Positions 51,963 to 59,882 are shown, counted from the stretch's first letter. The stretch: 64,000 bases of DNA from Mesorhizobium sp. AR07 (GCF_024746815.1 NZ_CP080525.1:2604001-2668000), one strand, 5' to 3'. The notes: generated from the letters alone by a model not told the origin. Made by a program: numbers and translations.

Positions 51963-52242
51963 GTGATCAAGTCCTTCAAGAACAAGGCGTTGTCGGGACC
52001 TCTTTCAAACCGGGAAAACCGGCAAGATCGACGCCAAGATGCACAAGCGCATTCTTGTCCGGCTTGATCGCCTGGAGGCTTCAGAGAAGCCGGAGGAGAT
52101 GAACCTCCCCGGCTTCGACTTCCACCCGCTGAAAGGCTTCGATCCCATCCGCTACACGGTCCACGTCAACCGTCCGTGGTGCATCACATTTGAGTTCGAC
52201 GGCAAGGACGCCGCCCGCGTCGATTTCGAGCAATACCACTGA
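51963..52242 (+). pseudogene. higB: HigB-type toxin, frameshifted
   Basis: A RelE-superfamily mRNA interferase of about 92 residues in intact relatives. The start GTG at 51963 encodes VIKSFKNKALSG. The rest (TGKTGKIDAKMHKRILVRLD, NLPGFDFHPLKGFDPIRYTV, WCITFEFDGKDAARVDFEQY) is in another frame from about 52003. Removing one C of the pair at 51999-52000 restores a full HigB (SGLFQTGK). So the toxin is either disabled or affected by a sequencing error. A short frame from the ATG at 52039 could give only the C-terminal two thirds. The antitoxin gene follows 26 bases later. Confidence 0.8.
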
Positions 52243-52268
52243 GGCGGCCAAATGGAGAAGTTCGACTT

Positions 52269-52577
52269 ATGACCGTGCACGAGCCGACGCGTCCCATTGA
52301 GCGTTGTCCCTCCCACCCGGGGGCGCTGCTTGACGACATTATCCCGGCAACTGGAAAGACCAAGGTGGAAATTGCAAATCTGCTCGGGATCTCCCGACAG
52401 CAGCTCTATGACATCATCCGCGAAAAGAGACCGGTTTCGCCGGCTGTGGCCGCCCGCCTTGGGAAGCTGTTCGGCGACGGCGCCGCGATCTGGCTTCGGA
52501 TGCAGGCGGCTTTCGATGCCTGGCACGCAGAGCGTGAAGTTGATGTTTCAGCTATCCCTACGCTCAAGGTTGCCTAG
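52269..52577 (+). CDS. higA: HigA-type antitoxin
   Basis: A 102-residue XRE-type DNA-binding protein of the HigA/VapI group. The helix-turn-helix region is PGALLDDIIPATGKTKVEIA, NLLGISRQQLYDIIREKRPV, SPAVAARLGKLFGDGAAIW, ending in the usual LRMQAAFDAWHAE. It should neutralise HigB and repress the operon through the dyads upstream. It is intact, so the locus still encodes a repressor or orphan antitoxin even if the toxin is broken. Confidence 0.93.
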   Translation: MTVHEPTRPIERCPSHPGALLDDIIPATGKTKVEIANLLGISRQQLYDIIREKRPVSPAVAARLGKLFGDGAAIWLRMQAAFDAWHAEREVDVSAIPTLKVA

Positions 52578-52709
52578 ATCCACTCTCGGCGACGAAATCT
52601 GATCGGGTGCCACGCAAGAAAATCATGGCGGTCTGTCGGATCGCCTCAGCGCGCCTCGTCCTTGGGACGCCGACACGGTGATGCCGGCGCAAACCAGGGA
52701 GAATTCATC

Positions 52710-52892
52710 ATGTCGGTCCTTTCATCCATCGGTCGCATCGCAACCCACTATGCGGCGGCACGCGCCCGCCACCGCAGCGAACGCATCCTGCTGTCGCTGC
52801 CAGCCGAATTGCGCAAGGACATCGGCTTTCCCGAAATCTTCGACGCGCGGAACAGCCGTCGCGCGGCCACGTTCTCGGCCAAGGTCATATGA
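52710..52892 (+). CDS. DUF1127-like small protein
   Basis: A 60-residue Arg-rich protein. It reads MSVLSSIGRIATHYAAARAR, then HRSERILLSLPAELRKDIGF, the LxxLxxxxLxDIGF pattern of DUF1127/YjiS-type proteins. Some members in Rhizobiales affect RNA turnover or phosphate and carbon metabolism; the role of this one is unknown. The ribosome site AGGGAGAATTCATC precedes the ATG at 52710. Confidence 0.75.
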   Translation: MSVLSSIGRIATHYAAARARHRSERILLSLPAELRKDIGFPEIFDARNSRRAATFSAKVI

Positions 52893-53052
52893 CCGCGATC
52901 AGCCTGCCCATGCCCCTGTCGCTCAATTCCGCCGGTTGCCCGGCACACCCAGGCCCTGCCTTCGAAAAAATTTTCGCGACCCTGTAGGACCGCCGTCACC
53001 TCGTGCGTCCTATGATCGGCAAGGCCAACCAAACGCAAAGAGGAAGCAAGAC

Positions 53053-53475
53053 ATGACCGACCAGACCCCGGCTCAGGCCGTAGCGAAAGTGCTTGGCGGA
53101 TTGACCCCCTATCTGCAGGTGGACGGCGCCTTCAAGGCCGCCGAATTCTACAAGAAAGCCTTCGGCGCGGAGCAGGTGTTTGCCTATCCGCCGGACGAAA
53201 AAGGCCGCACCATACACATCCATCTTCACATCAACGGCTCTACGCTGATGCTGGGCGACGCTTATCCCGAGCACGGCCATCCGCATAAGGATCCGCAGGG
53301 CTACACCATGCAGCTGCATCTTCAGGACGACACCATCGAAACCTGGTGGAAGCGCGCCATCGAGGCCGGCTGCGAGGAAGTGGTGCCGCTGCAGGTGATG
53401 TTCTGGGGCGACCGCTGGGGACAGATGCGTGACCCCTTTGGTGTTGCCTGGGCGATGAACGCCCCGGTGAAGTAA
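53053..53475 (+). CDS. VOC-superfamily (PhnB/glyoxalase-like) protein
   Basis: A 140-residue vicinal-oxygen-chelate protein. The fold opens with GGLTPYLQVDGAFKAAEFYK and KKAFGAEQVFAYPPDEKGR, has a metal-site-like IHIHLHINGSTLMLGD, and closes with MFWGDRWGQMRDPFGVAWAM, the common PhnB-like ending. Substrate unknown. The start at 53053 follows GAGGAAGCAAGAC. It lies upstream of a DUF1428 gene in the same direction; these two small families are often neighbours. Confidence 0.87.
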   Translation: MTDQTPAQAVAKVLGGLTPYLQVDGAFKAAEFYKKAFGAEQVFAYPPDEKGRTIHIHLHINGSTLMLGDAYPEHGHPHKDPQGYTMQLHLQDDTIETWWKRAIEAGCEEVVPLQVMFWGDRWGQMRDPFGVAWAMNAPVK

Positions 53476-53586
53476 GTTTTCTCATCGAGCAGCAACGTCC
53501 CTCGCTGCCCGCGGAGGGATGATGCTCACCTGCGCCGGGTTGATCCCCTGCCGGCCCGGCGCTCCATTTCAGCAAAGGAAACCACC

Positions 53587-53940
53587 ATGTCCTATGTCGA
53601 TGGCTTCGTGCTTGCAGTGCCCAAGGCAAAACTCGATGACTATAAGAAGCTGGCCAACACAGCCGGCATCGTCTGGAAGGAGCACGGCGCGCTCGCCTAT
53701 GTCGAATGCGTCGGCGACGATGTGCCTTATGGCGAGGTCACCTCGTTCCCGCGCGCGGTGCAGGCCAAGGACGACGAGATCGTCGTCTTCTCCTGGGTGG
53801 TCTATGAATCGCGAGAAAGCCGCGATGCGGTGATGGCCAAGGTGATGGCTGACCCGCGCCTGAAACCCGATTGGTCGGCCATGCCGTTCGACGGCAAACG
53901 CATGATCTTCGGCGGCTTCAAGCCGTTCATGGAGCTGTAG
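53587..53940 (+). CDS. DUF1428 family protein
   Basis: A 117-residue protein covering the whole DUF1428 family, a dimeric alpha-beta-barrel-like fold of unknown function. Typical segments are MSYVDGFVLAVPKAKLDDYK, WKEHGALAYVECVGDDVPYG, VFSWVVYESRESRDAV and MPFDGKRMIFGGFKPF. The ribosome site AAAGGAAACCACC precedes the ATG. It is probably cotranscribed with the VOC gene and converges on the TPR-sulfotransferase gene, with five bases between the stops. Confidence 0.9.
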   Translation: MSYVDGFVLAVPKAKLDDYKKLANTAGIVWKEHGALAYVECVGDDVPYGEVTSFPRAVQAKDDEIVVFSWVVYESRESRDAVMAKVMADPRLKPDWSAMPFDGKRMIFGGFKPFMEL

Positions 53941-53945
53941 GCGGA

Positions 53946-55658
53946 TCAGTCCAACTTGTCGAGCAGTGGCTTCAGCCGGTCGCCATAACGCTTCCACAAA
54001 TCGACCGAGCCCTGATACATCGGCTGGCGCACCTGCGCGGCCGACGCCGTGCGCACCGGCCGGTCCGTCTCGTGGAACGACAGCACCGCATCGTTCCACG
54101 GCAGGCCGAGATGGGCGATGAGCGCCCGTGTCTGCCCTTCCTGGTCGGCGACGAAATCCTCGTAGCGCACATCATGCACCACCCCAGGCAGCACGGTATG
54201 CCAATGCGCCATGATGTCGGTGTAGAGATTGTGGAAATCGGCGAGTTCGCCAAGATCATAGCCGTAGCGGTGGCTGTCGCCGCGGAAATGCACCTTGTAG
54301 ATCGACAGGCACGTCGCCGCCGCGTCGCGCGCGCAATGGACGATCTTCGCCTTCGGCAGCATCAGGTGGAGGAAGCCGACGAGCAGGAAGTTGCCGGGCA
54401 TCTTGTCGGTGACATGCTTGAAGCCTGGGTAGCGGGCGTGCAGCATGTCGAGATAGGCCTCGCCGGCCTCGGCGAACACCTTGTCGGGCATGTCGGCGAT
54501 CCCTGCCGGGAAGCCGCCCTTCATGGTCAGCGGAAACTGCTTGCCGACCGCCGTCTTCAGGATGCTGAGCTCGCCGGCGCCATAGACTAGCGGATGGCTG
54601 GCGATGATCTGCTCGACCAGCGTCGTGCCGGAGCGCGGCATGCCGACGACGAAGATCGGCGTGTCGTCGCTGATCGTGCTCGGCCGGTGTTTCACGAAGA
54701 AGCCGGCATCGAAGGTGGCCTTCATCGCCTCGAATTCGGCCCGCGTCTTGGCCGCATCGTACTCGATGCCCTTGCGGCGGATCGCATTGCCTTCGGCGAA
54801 ATAGTCGAAGGCACGCGAGTAATCCTTCAGGTCGTCATTGGCCTTGCCGAGACCGAAGGATAGCTGCATGCGGGCCACGCTGTCCCGCGGCGCCTTGGCA
54901 TGCTGGGCCTCCATGCCGGTCAGCTCGGCATCACGTTCCTTCTGGCGCTTGACCTGCGTCAGCATCAGCCAGGCTCTCGCCATGCCGGGGTCGACGGCCA
55001 GCGCCTGCCGGAAAAGATCGGCCGCTTCGTCGAGCTTGCCCTTTTCCATCAGCCCGACGCCAAGGCCGTGCAACAGGTCGGCATCCTTGGGCCGGATGGT
55101 CAGCGCCTCGCGGAAGACGGCCAGCGCCTCGTCGAGCCGCCCGGCTTCCTGCAGGGTTTCGGCAAGCCCGATGCGGGCGCGGACATGGAAGGGATTGCGC
55201 CCGACCGTGCCGCGATAGATGTCTTCGGCGCCCTCGAACTGGCCGAGCTGCTTCAGCGACGAACCGAGATTGTCGCGCGCCGCCAGTTGATCGGGCCGCA
55301 GCGTCACCGCCTTGCGGAAACAGTCGACGGCTGCAGCGACCTGGCCGAGATCGCGCAGCACGGTGCCGAGATTGTTTTGAAAATCCGGATTGCCGGGCTG
55401 CAGGCGCACCGACTGTTCGATGAGACCCAGCCCTTCGGCGCTGCGCCCGGTCTGGTGCAGCAGCAATCCCAGGAAATGCGCGGCGGCGGCGTGATTGGTC
55501 TTCTGCGCCAGCACCTGCCGGTAGATCGCCTCGGCCTCTTGCCGGCGCCCGGCCTGATGCAGTTGCAGCCCCTGCTGCACATGCTGGTCGAGCCCCAGCG
55601 GCGGTTGACCGCCCGAGCCTGAGTTGGCGCCCGCCGCTCTTCTCTGATCTCGGTTGAT
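53946..55658 (-). CDS. TPR-repeat sulfotransferase-like protein
   Basis: About 570 residues. At least six TPR repeats (QGLQLHQAGRRQEAEAIYRQ, LGTVLRDLGQVAAAVDCFRK, LGVGLMEKGKLDEAADLFRQ and others) cover residues 25-230. A PAPS-dependent sulfotransferase domain follows: FVVGMPRSGTTLVEQIIASH (5' phosphosulphate loop) and KIVHCARDAAATCLSIY (3' phosphate site). Similar rhizobial proteins are common, but acceptors are unknown. The first normal start is GTG at 55580. However, the frame continues upstream to INRDQRRAAGANSGSG, where an ATC at 55658 lies behind AAGGCAGG, suggesting an ATC start or a mutated ATG. Confidence 0.8.
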   Translation of the reverse strand: MNRDQRRAAGANSGSGGQPPLGLDQHVQQGLQLHQAGRRQEAEAIYRQVLAQKTNHAAAAHFLGLLLHQTGRSAEGLGLIEQSVRLQPGNPDFQNNLGTVLRDLGQVAAAVDCFRKAVTLRPDQLAARDNLGSSLKQLGQFEGAEDIYRGTVGRNPFHVRARIGLAETLQEAGRLDEALAVFREALTIRPKDADLLHGLGVGLMEKGKLDEAADLFRQALAVDPGMARAWLMLTQVKRQKERDAELTGMEAQHAKAPRDSVARMQLSFGLGKANDDLKDYSRAFDYFAEGNAIRRKGIEYDAAKTRAEFEAMKATFDAGFFVKHRPSTISDDTPIFVVGMPRSGTTLVEQIIASHPLVYGAGELSILKTAVGKQFPLTMKGGFPAGIADMPDKVFAEAGEAYLDMLHARYPGFKHVTDKMPGNFLLVGFLHLMLPKAKIVHCARDAAATCLSIYKVHFRGDSHRYGYDLGELADFHNLYTDIMAHWHTVLPGVVHDVRYEDFVADQEGQTRALIAHLGLPWNDAVLSFHETDRPVRTASAAQVRQPMYQGSVDLWKRYGDRLKPLLDKLD

Positions 55659-55761
55659 GGGAAACCTGCCTTGATTTGTCCGCCTGCCGCGATCTAGGCC
55701 ATCAGCGCGGCAGGTTCAAGGCTTCGCTTGGTGTCTCGCCTTCGCGGCGGCGTGGAAAAGA

Positions 55762-55980
55762 TCAAATCAGGCGATTGGTCTCGGCAACTTGCCTGGCCCG
55801 CCTCACGGTGCCATCGGTATCGGCGATCGTTCGCCTTGCTGCCTCATCGCTTCGGATCGTCAGCCGTGCCGACTTGACGACCATCGGCTTGCCAGTCGGG
55901 CCAACGGCAATGGCGTGTATGGGCTTGATGGCCGGGTTGATCGCTACGGTCGTTCCTCTCGGGGTTCTGACGGAAACCAT
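55762..55980 (-). CDS. Small conserved hypothetical protein
   Basis: A 72-residue basic protein: MVSVRTPRGTTVAINPAIKP, IHAIAVGPTGKPMVVKSARL and TIRSDEAARRTIADTDGTVR. It has no signal peptide, membrane segment or known motif. ATG at 55980 follows GAGAGGACAAAAGCC, a good site. Upstream lies an AT-rich stretch. Coding is supported by the ribosome site and composition only. Confidence 0.5.
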   Translation of the reverse strand: MVSVRTPRGTTVAINPAIKPIHAIAVGPTGKPMVVKSARLTIRSDEAARRTIADTDGTVRRARQVAETNRLI

Positions 55981-56101
55981 GGCTTTTGTCCTCTCGCGAA
56001 TAAATAAAATACAAGTGCCGAGACGATTGCCCCGGCATAATTTTAAGCATTTTTTTGAAAGCCCCCAAACTCTATCAGGGTTTTTCAAATAGTTACAGCG
56101 A

Positions 56102-56131
56102 TCTATTTTTTTGTAATCTATTTTTTTGTAA
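56102..56131. repeat. Tandem 15-base AT-rich repeat
   Basis: TCTATTTTTTTGTAA occurs twice, head to tail. It lies in the 55981-56322 gap, which is strikingly AT-rich for this genome and holds no gene. The stretch leads into the cold-shock gene and may be its leader or promoter. Confidence 0.8.
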
Positions 56132-56322
56132 AAGCCGGGGTTTTTTGGAAATCTTCTTGAATGTGCCAGCCCATCAAGCTATATAGACGAAATCGCTTTG
56201 GGCCAGAATTGGCATCTCGCGGCGTCAGAGGTTCTCGACCCGCCAATCTCATTCCAAATCATCGATACCGGGCGCACAGCATATTCGCTCCGCGACCATG
56301 TCTCATTCTTCGAAAGACACAC

Positions 56323-56529
56323 ATGAACACCGGAACCGTGAAGTTCTACAATGGCCAGAAGGGCTTCGGCTTCATTCAGCCGGCCGATGGCGGTAAGGAC
56401 GTTTTCGTCCACGTCAGCGCGTTGGAGCGGGCCGGCTTCCCCGGTCTCGCCGAAGGCCAAAAACTGCAGTTCGAGTTGGAGCGTGACACCAAGGGCCGCG
56501 AGTCGGCCGCCAATCTGCAACTGATCTGA
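56323..56529 (+). CDS. Cold-shock protein (CspA family), copy 1
   Basis: A 68-residue single OB-fold protein. The RNA-binding motifs are RNP1 KGFGFIQP and RNP2 DVFVHVS, in the usual order after [12 protein letters not shown]. It acts as an RNA chaperone in the cytoplasm. It differs more from the two later copies (59587, 60142) than they do from each other. An intrinsic terminator follows at 56614. Confidence 0.95.
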   Translation: MNTGTVKFYNGQKGFGFIQPADGGKDVFVHVSALERAGFPGLAEGQKLQFELERDTKGRESAANLQLI

Positions 56530-56613
56530 TCCGGCCGAATTCGATGAACGCTGACCACGGATGTACTGGCAGCTCTCGAAATCGGCTTATTTCCAGCGAT
56601 TGCCGGAAATAGG

Positions 56614-56639
56614 AAAGCGGGGCTCGTCCCCGCTTTTTT
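56614..56639 (+). terminator. Intrinsic terminator after cold-shock gene 1
   Basis: AAAGCGGGG, short loop, CCCCGCTTTTTT: a GC-rich stem followed by six T residues, 85 bases after the stop codon. Confidence 0.88.
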
Positions 56640-56657
56640 GCTTTCAGGCGGCCGTTC

Positions 56658-56725
56658 TAGAGCAATTCCAGGAAAAGTGTGAAACGGTTTTCTGTCCGGA
56701 ATTGCGTCAAAACAAAGAGATAGAG
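56658..56725. repeat. Palindromic GGTTTT-family repeat, copy 7
   Basis: TAGAGCAATTCCAGGAAAAG, then TGTGAAACGGTTTTCTGTCC, then GGAATTGCGTCAAAACAAAG. Same subtype as copy 10 at 62770. Confidence 0.85.
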
Positions 56726-56774
56726 AGGCGCCGCGAGGCGCGAACGCTTTCCGGAAAACATCAAGGTTAAGACA

Positions 56775-57044
56775 ATGCCGGACCGCACCACCCACTCCAT
56801 CGCCCATTTCGCGGCACCCTTCGTGCTCGGCGGACTGGAAGGACAATTGCCGGCCGGCGACTACGACATCGATCACGACGAAGAGGTGATCGAGGGCATG
56901 TCGCGGCTTGCCTGGCGCCGCGTCGCCACCTTCATCCACCTGCCGGCAAGGACGGTGAAGAACCCGACCACCAGCCAGCTTGTCGCCATCGATTACGTCG
57001 AACTCGAAACAGCGCTGAAGCGCGACAGGGAGAATGCAGCATGA
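56775..57044 (+). CDS. Small conserved hypothetical protein (first of a coupled pair)
   Basis: An 89-residue acidic protein: MPDRTTHSIAHFAAPFVLGG, LEGQLPAGDYDIDHDEEVIE, RRVATFIHLPARTVKNP. The GDYDIDHDEE segment is a turn-rich acidic patch. No family is known to me; I have the impression of a common rhizobial protein. It overlaps the next gene by four bases (ATGA), so both are translated together and probably act together. Confidence 0.6.
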   Translation: MPDRTTHSIAHFAAPFVLGGLEGQLPAGDYDIDHDEEVIEGMSRLAWRRVATFIHLPARTVKNPTTSQLVAIDYVELETALKRDRENAA

Positions 57045-57307
57045 TCCGTTTCCAGCAGAATGCGCGCCCGCGCACCGACACGCCGTCGCATCTCTTTGCC
57101 GTCGGACAGACCGTGCGCATGAAGAGCCGCACCGGCCTCGTCCAGAAGACCGCGGAACTGTTCCAGATCAAGAGCAGGCTGCCGGTCAAGGACGGCTCGC
57201 CGCAGTACCGCATCCGCAGCGAACAGGAGACCCATGAACGGGTCACCACCGAAGACAATCTCGAACCGGCCGACAATCCGGTTGTCGCTGACAATCCGGT
57301 CGTCTGA
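57041..57307 (+). CDS. Small conserved hypothetical protein (second of a coupled pair)
   Basis: An 88-residue protein with a basic first half (MIRFQQNARPRTDTPSHLFA, VGQTVRMKSRTGLVQKTAEL) and an SH3-like or KOW-like pattern YRIRSEQETHERVTTEDNLE. The C-terminus repeats DNPVVADNPVV. The function is unknown. It overlaps the gene upstream by four bases and is followed by repeat copy 8. Confidence 0.6.
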   Translation: MIRFQQNARPRTDTPSHLFAVGQTVRMKSRTGLVQKTAELFQIKSRLPVKDGSPQYRIRSEQETHERVTTEDNLEPADNPVVADNPVV

Positions 57308-57314
57308 GACCTCG

Positions 57315-57417
57315 TGCATGTCGCCCAAAAGTGCCCAGCGGTTTTGGGACAGCGACATGTACAAAACAACGACTTAACGCGCGTCGGCTGAACCGGGTTA
57401 GACGCGACGCGCCTTAG
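57315..57417. repeat. Palindromic GGTTTT-family repeat, copy 8 (full two-part form)
   Basis: TGCATGTCGCCCAAAAGTGC ... GCGGTTTTGGGACAGCGACA, linker AAAACAACGACTTAACGCGC, then a second inverted part ending ACGCGACGCGCCTTAG. Confidence 0.85.
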
Positions 57418-57450
57418 CAAAGCCAGGCCAAAACGCAGCAGGAGCACGAC

Positions 57451-57588
57451 ATGTCCAAGGGTCAACAGCGAAGCAACCGCGAAACGCGAAAGCCGAAGAA
57501 GGACAAGGTCGTGGCCAAGCCCGCCTCCCCCTTCGGCTCGTCGGTCAAGCAGGCGGAGAGCAGCCTGAAGCCAAAGTCGAAGGGCTGA
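57451..57588 (+). CDS. Very small basic protein
   Basis: A 45-residue, strongly basic and probably disordered protein: MSKGQQRSNRETRKPKKDKV, then VAKPASPFGSSVKQAESSLK. The ribosome site GCAGGAGCACGAC precedes the ATG. Codon use and a clean start and stop support coding. Such short Lys-rich proteins recur in rhizobial genomes, but no function is known to me. Confidence 0.6.
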   Translation: MSKGQQRSNRETRKPKKDKVVAKPASPFGSSVKQAESSLKPKSKG

Positions 57589-57698
57589 CGCCAGGGGCGC
57601 CTTGTGCGCCCTCTCCGTCGCCCTGTGTGAGGGCTGTGTGAGGCGACGGACTGACTGAACAGGCCCGCGCAACGCTTTGCCGCACCACGGAGGCGCGC

Positions 57699-57923
57699 TT
57701 GAACTTCGTCATCGAGTTCTACCGGTCGCGCGACGCCGACGAAGCCACGCTCGACAAGGTGTCGCTGGAAGCGCCGAATCTGCGCGCCGCACTGCAGGGC
57801 GCCACCGCGCTGTTCCACACGCTGGCCATGCCGCAAATCCCCGATCGCCTGTGCATTTCCGACGAAGATGGCAGCGAGCTTTACGCCGGCCCGGCCGATG
57901 GAGCGTATCCGGCGGAGGTATGA
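57699..57923 (+). CDS. Small hypothetical protein
   Basis: A 74-residue protein from a TTG start (NFVIEFYRSRDADEATLDKV, SLEAPNLRAALQGATALFHT, CISDEDGSELYAGP). ACGGAGG lies six bases before the TTG. The pattern (beta strand, charged helix, beta turn DEDGSELY) resembles small proteins often found near stress genes, without a named family. Confidence 0.6.
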   Translation: MNFVIEFYRSRDADEATLDKVSLEAPNLRAALQGATALFHTLAMPQIPDRLCISDEDGSELYAGPADGAYPAEV

Positions 57924-58033
57924 GAGCCGCCGCGCTTTCCCACCTTTCACCAACCTCTTGAGGTGCGATCCGCGCGCAACCGTAAGCGCCTCGCGACGTT
58001 GAGCCTGCACAACCAAATGCAGGAGCCCGCGCT

Positions 58034-58693
58034 GTGTCCCTTACCGCCTTTGCCCTCAACTGCTCGCTGAAAGCCTCCGGCGACAAGGGAAAATCCTCCA
58101 CCGACAAGATCATCGCCGACCTGTTTTCGGCCTTGAAACCGCATGGCGTGAAGGGCGAGATCGTCAGGGCCCTCGACCATGACATCAAGCCCGGCGTGCT
58201 GTCCGACATGGGCAAGGGTGACGCCTGGCCGAAGCTGCGCGCGAAGATCATCGCCGCTGATATCTTCATCCTCGGCCTGCCGATCTGGATGGGCCAGCCG
58301 TCGAGCGTCGCCAAGCGCGTCATGGAGCGCATGGACGCCTTTCTCTCGGAAACCGACGACAAGGGTCGCATGCCGGCCGCCGGCAAGGTGGCGCTGGTGG
58401 CGATCGTCGGCAATGAGGACGGTGCGCATCATTGCCACGCCGAATGCTTCCAGTCGCTCAACGATGTCGGCTTTACCATCCCGGCCAATGGCGGCGTCTA
58501 CTGGGTCGGTGAGGCGATGGGCGACGTGAACTATGTCGACCTGCCTAAGACCCCCGAAAAGGTCGCCGGCATGATCGAGATGGCCGCGTCAAATGCCGCC
58601 CATCTGGCCGCCCTTCTGAAGAGCAAGGCCTATGTTGGGGTGGACAAGTGGCGCTATCTGCCTCAGCACTGTCCATCGCCAACGACGCGGTAA
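58034..58693 (+). CDS. Flavodoxin-family NAD(P)H oxidoreductase
   Basis: A 219-residue protein starting with GTG. The N-terminal loop LNCSLKASGDKGKSSTDKII is the flavin-phosphate site of the NADPH-dependent FMN reductase/flavodoxin family. Further segments are AADIFILGLPIWMGQPSSVA (the flavin loop), KRVMERMDAFL and NGGVYWVGEAMGDVNYVDL. It is probably a cytoplasmic quinone or flavin reductase. AGGAG lies upstream of the GTG. The last 31 bases overlap the convergent Kazal gene, so the tail GVDKWRYLPQHCPS may be a chance extension. Confidence 0.82.
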   Translation: MSLTAFALNCSLKASGDKGKSSTDKIIADLFSALKPHGVKGEIVRALDHDIKPGVLSDMGKGDAWPKLRAKIIAADIFILGLPIWMGQPSSVAKRVMERMDAFLSETDDKGRMPAAGKVALVAIVGNEDGAHHCHAECFQSLNDVGFTIPANGGVYWVGEAMGDVNYVDLPKTPEKVAGMIEMAASNAAHLAALLKSKAYVGVDKWRYLPQHCPSPTTR

Positions 58694-59064
58694 TCCGCGG
58701 CGCGGGCTTCGCAGGCATTGGGGAAGGTGCGCATCTCGCCATGCCGGCGGGCGCACACGGGAGCGTATTCGCGGGTGCAGAATGTCTGTTCCTCGCCACC
58801 GCCACCACCCCCGCCGCGGCATGGGCCGTCGCGCACGATACGGTAGTCGGCGCGGTCGGCAAGGCAGGCATTGGCGAAGGTCTGGCGGTCACCGCCGCGC
58901 CGGGCGCAGACCGGCTCGTACTGCTTGCTGCAGTATTGCGGTTCGGGCCGTGGCGGACGTGGCCCCGGTCCGTCATCGACGACGACGGTGCAGGCGGCAA
59001 GAATTGCCGACAGGAACAGGACGGCAAAACCTTGCCGCGAAAAGATTGCCGCCAGAAACTTCAT
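58663..59064 (-). CDS. Lipoprotein with two Kazal-type inhibitor domains
   Basis: A 133-residue protein. The signal peptide FAVLFLSAILAAC ends in a lipobox (LAAC). Two near-identical Kazal-like units follow: CSKQYEPVCARRGGDRQTFA...CLADRADYRIVRDGPC, then after a Gly-rich linker CTREYAPVCARRHGEMRTFP...CEARAADYRVVGDGQC. Kazal domains inhibit serine proteases. In a bacterial envelope they may guard against host or competitor proteases; this is inference. The domains are short (about 40 residues) with four Cys visible each rather than six, so they are trimmed Kazal folds. Confidence 0.82.
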   Translation of the reverse strand: MKFLAAIFSRQGFAVLFLSAILAACTVVVDDGPGPRPPRPEPQYCSKQYEPVCARRGGDRQTFANACLADRADYRIVRDGPCRGGGGGGGEEQTFCTREYAPVCARRHGEMRTFPNACEARAADYRVVGDGQC

Positions 59065-59586
59065 GTTGATCTCTCCCCCGATCCCGTCCCGGCCCGATCC
59101 CGTCCCGGAAAGACGATCCTCATCAATCCCTTGCCAAATGCAACCCCGTTAGCAGCCTCGCCGCTGGAAACCATGCCTGGCCGTGGCCGGCATCAGCCCC
59201 GACACTGGCGACCACAATATCTGGCCCATTCGTGGCCCGGTTCTGGCCGATGACCCGACCGGCAACCAAGCCTATGCCGAGCCGAACGATGCTCAGGTCA
59301 GTCGATTCATGCGTCGGGATGCGCCCAGTGCGGCGGCCCGCGGCGGTATCTTGCAACGTTCACGTTTCCGTGCAATAAATTCCGTGTTCGGGCATTTGCG
59401 ACCCGGAGAGCGGAACGTTTTGGACGACCTTTCCCCGATACTGTGAATCTCTGACGGCCCCGTTTTTCGGCGGGGGGTTTGACCATGCGCCAATGCATGA
59501 CTGCCGAAGCAACCACCGGGACTTGCCCATTGCGCCAGGCGGCGGGCAGGACCAACAAAGACTGAACGGGTGAAGGAGTTTCCCCA
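59065..59586. other. Gene-free region upstream of cold-shock gene 2
   Basis: 522 bases. A hairpin-like segment TTCGGGCATTTGCGACCCGG (59387-59406) reappears upstream of cold-shock gene 3. CCCCG/CGGGG runs near 59458-59475 could form another stem. No gene was accepted here: a plus frame at 59183-59446 lacks a ribosome site and any family signal. Confidence 0.4.
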
Positions 59587-59799
59587 ATGGCCCAGACCGG
59601 CACCGTTAAATTCTTCAACGCGACCAAAGGCTTCGGTTTCATCACGCCCGATGGCGGCGCCAAGGATGTGTTCGTCCATATCTCCGCGATCGAGGCCTCC
59701 GGCTTGCGTACGCTCGTCGACGGCCAGAAGGTCACCTTCGATGTCGAGCCGGATCGCATGGGCAAGGGCCCCAAGGCCGTCAACCTCCGCGCTGCCTGA
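59587..59799 (+). CDS. cspA: Cold-shock protein (CspA family), copy 2
   Basis: A 70-residue OB-fold RNA chaperone: [40 protein letters not shown] and [15 protein letters not shown]1 (KGFGFI) and RNP2 (VFVHIS) are intact. The ribosome site GAAGGAGTTTCCCC precedes the ATG. It has a long leader with a hairpin shared with copy 3, and an intrinsic terminator at 59883. Confidence 0.96.
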   Translation: MAQTGTVKFFNATKGFGFITPDGGAKDVFVHISAIEASGLRTLVDGQKVTFDVEPDRMGKGPKAVNLRAA

Positions 59800-59882
59800 G
59801 CCATCGGCACGCCGCACGTCTCCCGGACGCGCGACGGAGGCTCCAATGCCTGGACCTGGCTTGGAGAGGGGTTTGAGTTTTG

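Noticed and set aside
59183..59446. An 87-codon plus-strand frame upstream of cold-shock gene 2
   Set aside because: No ribosome site, mixed composition, and it overlaps the leader hairpin shared by the cold-shock genes.
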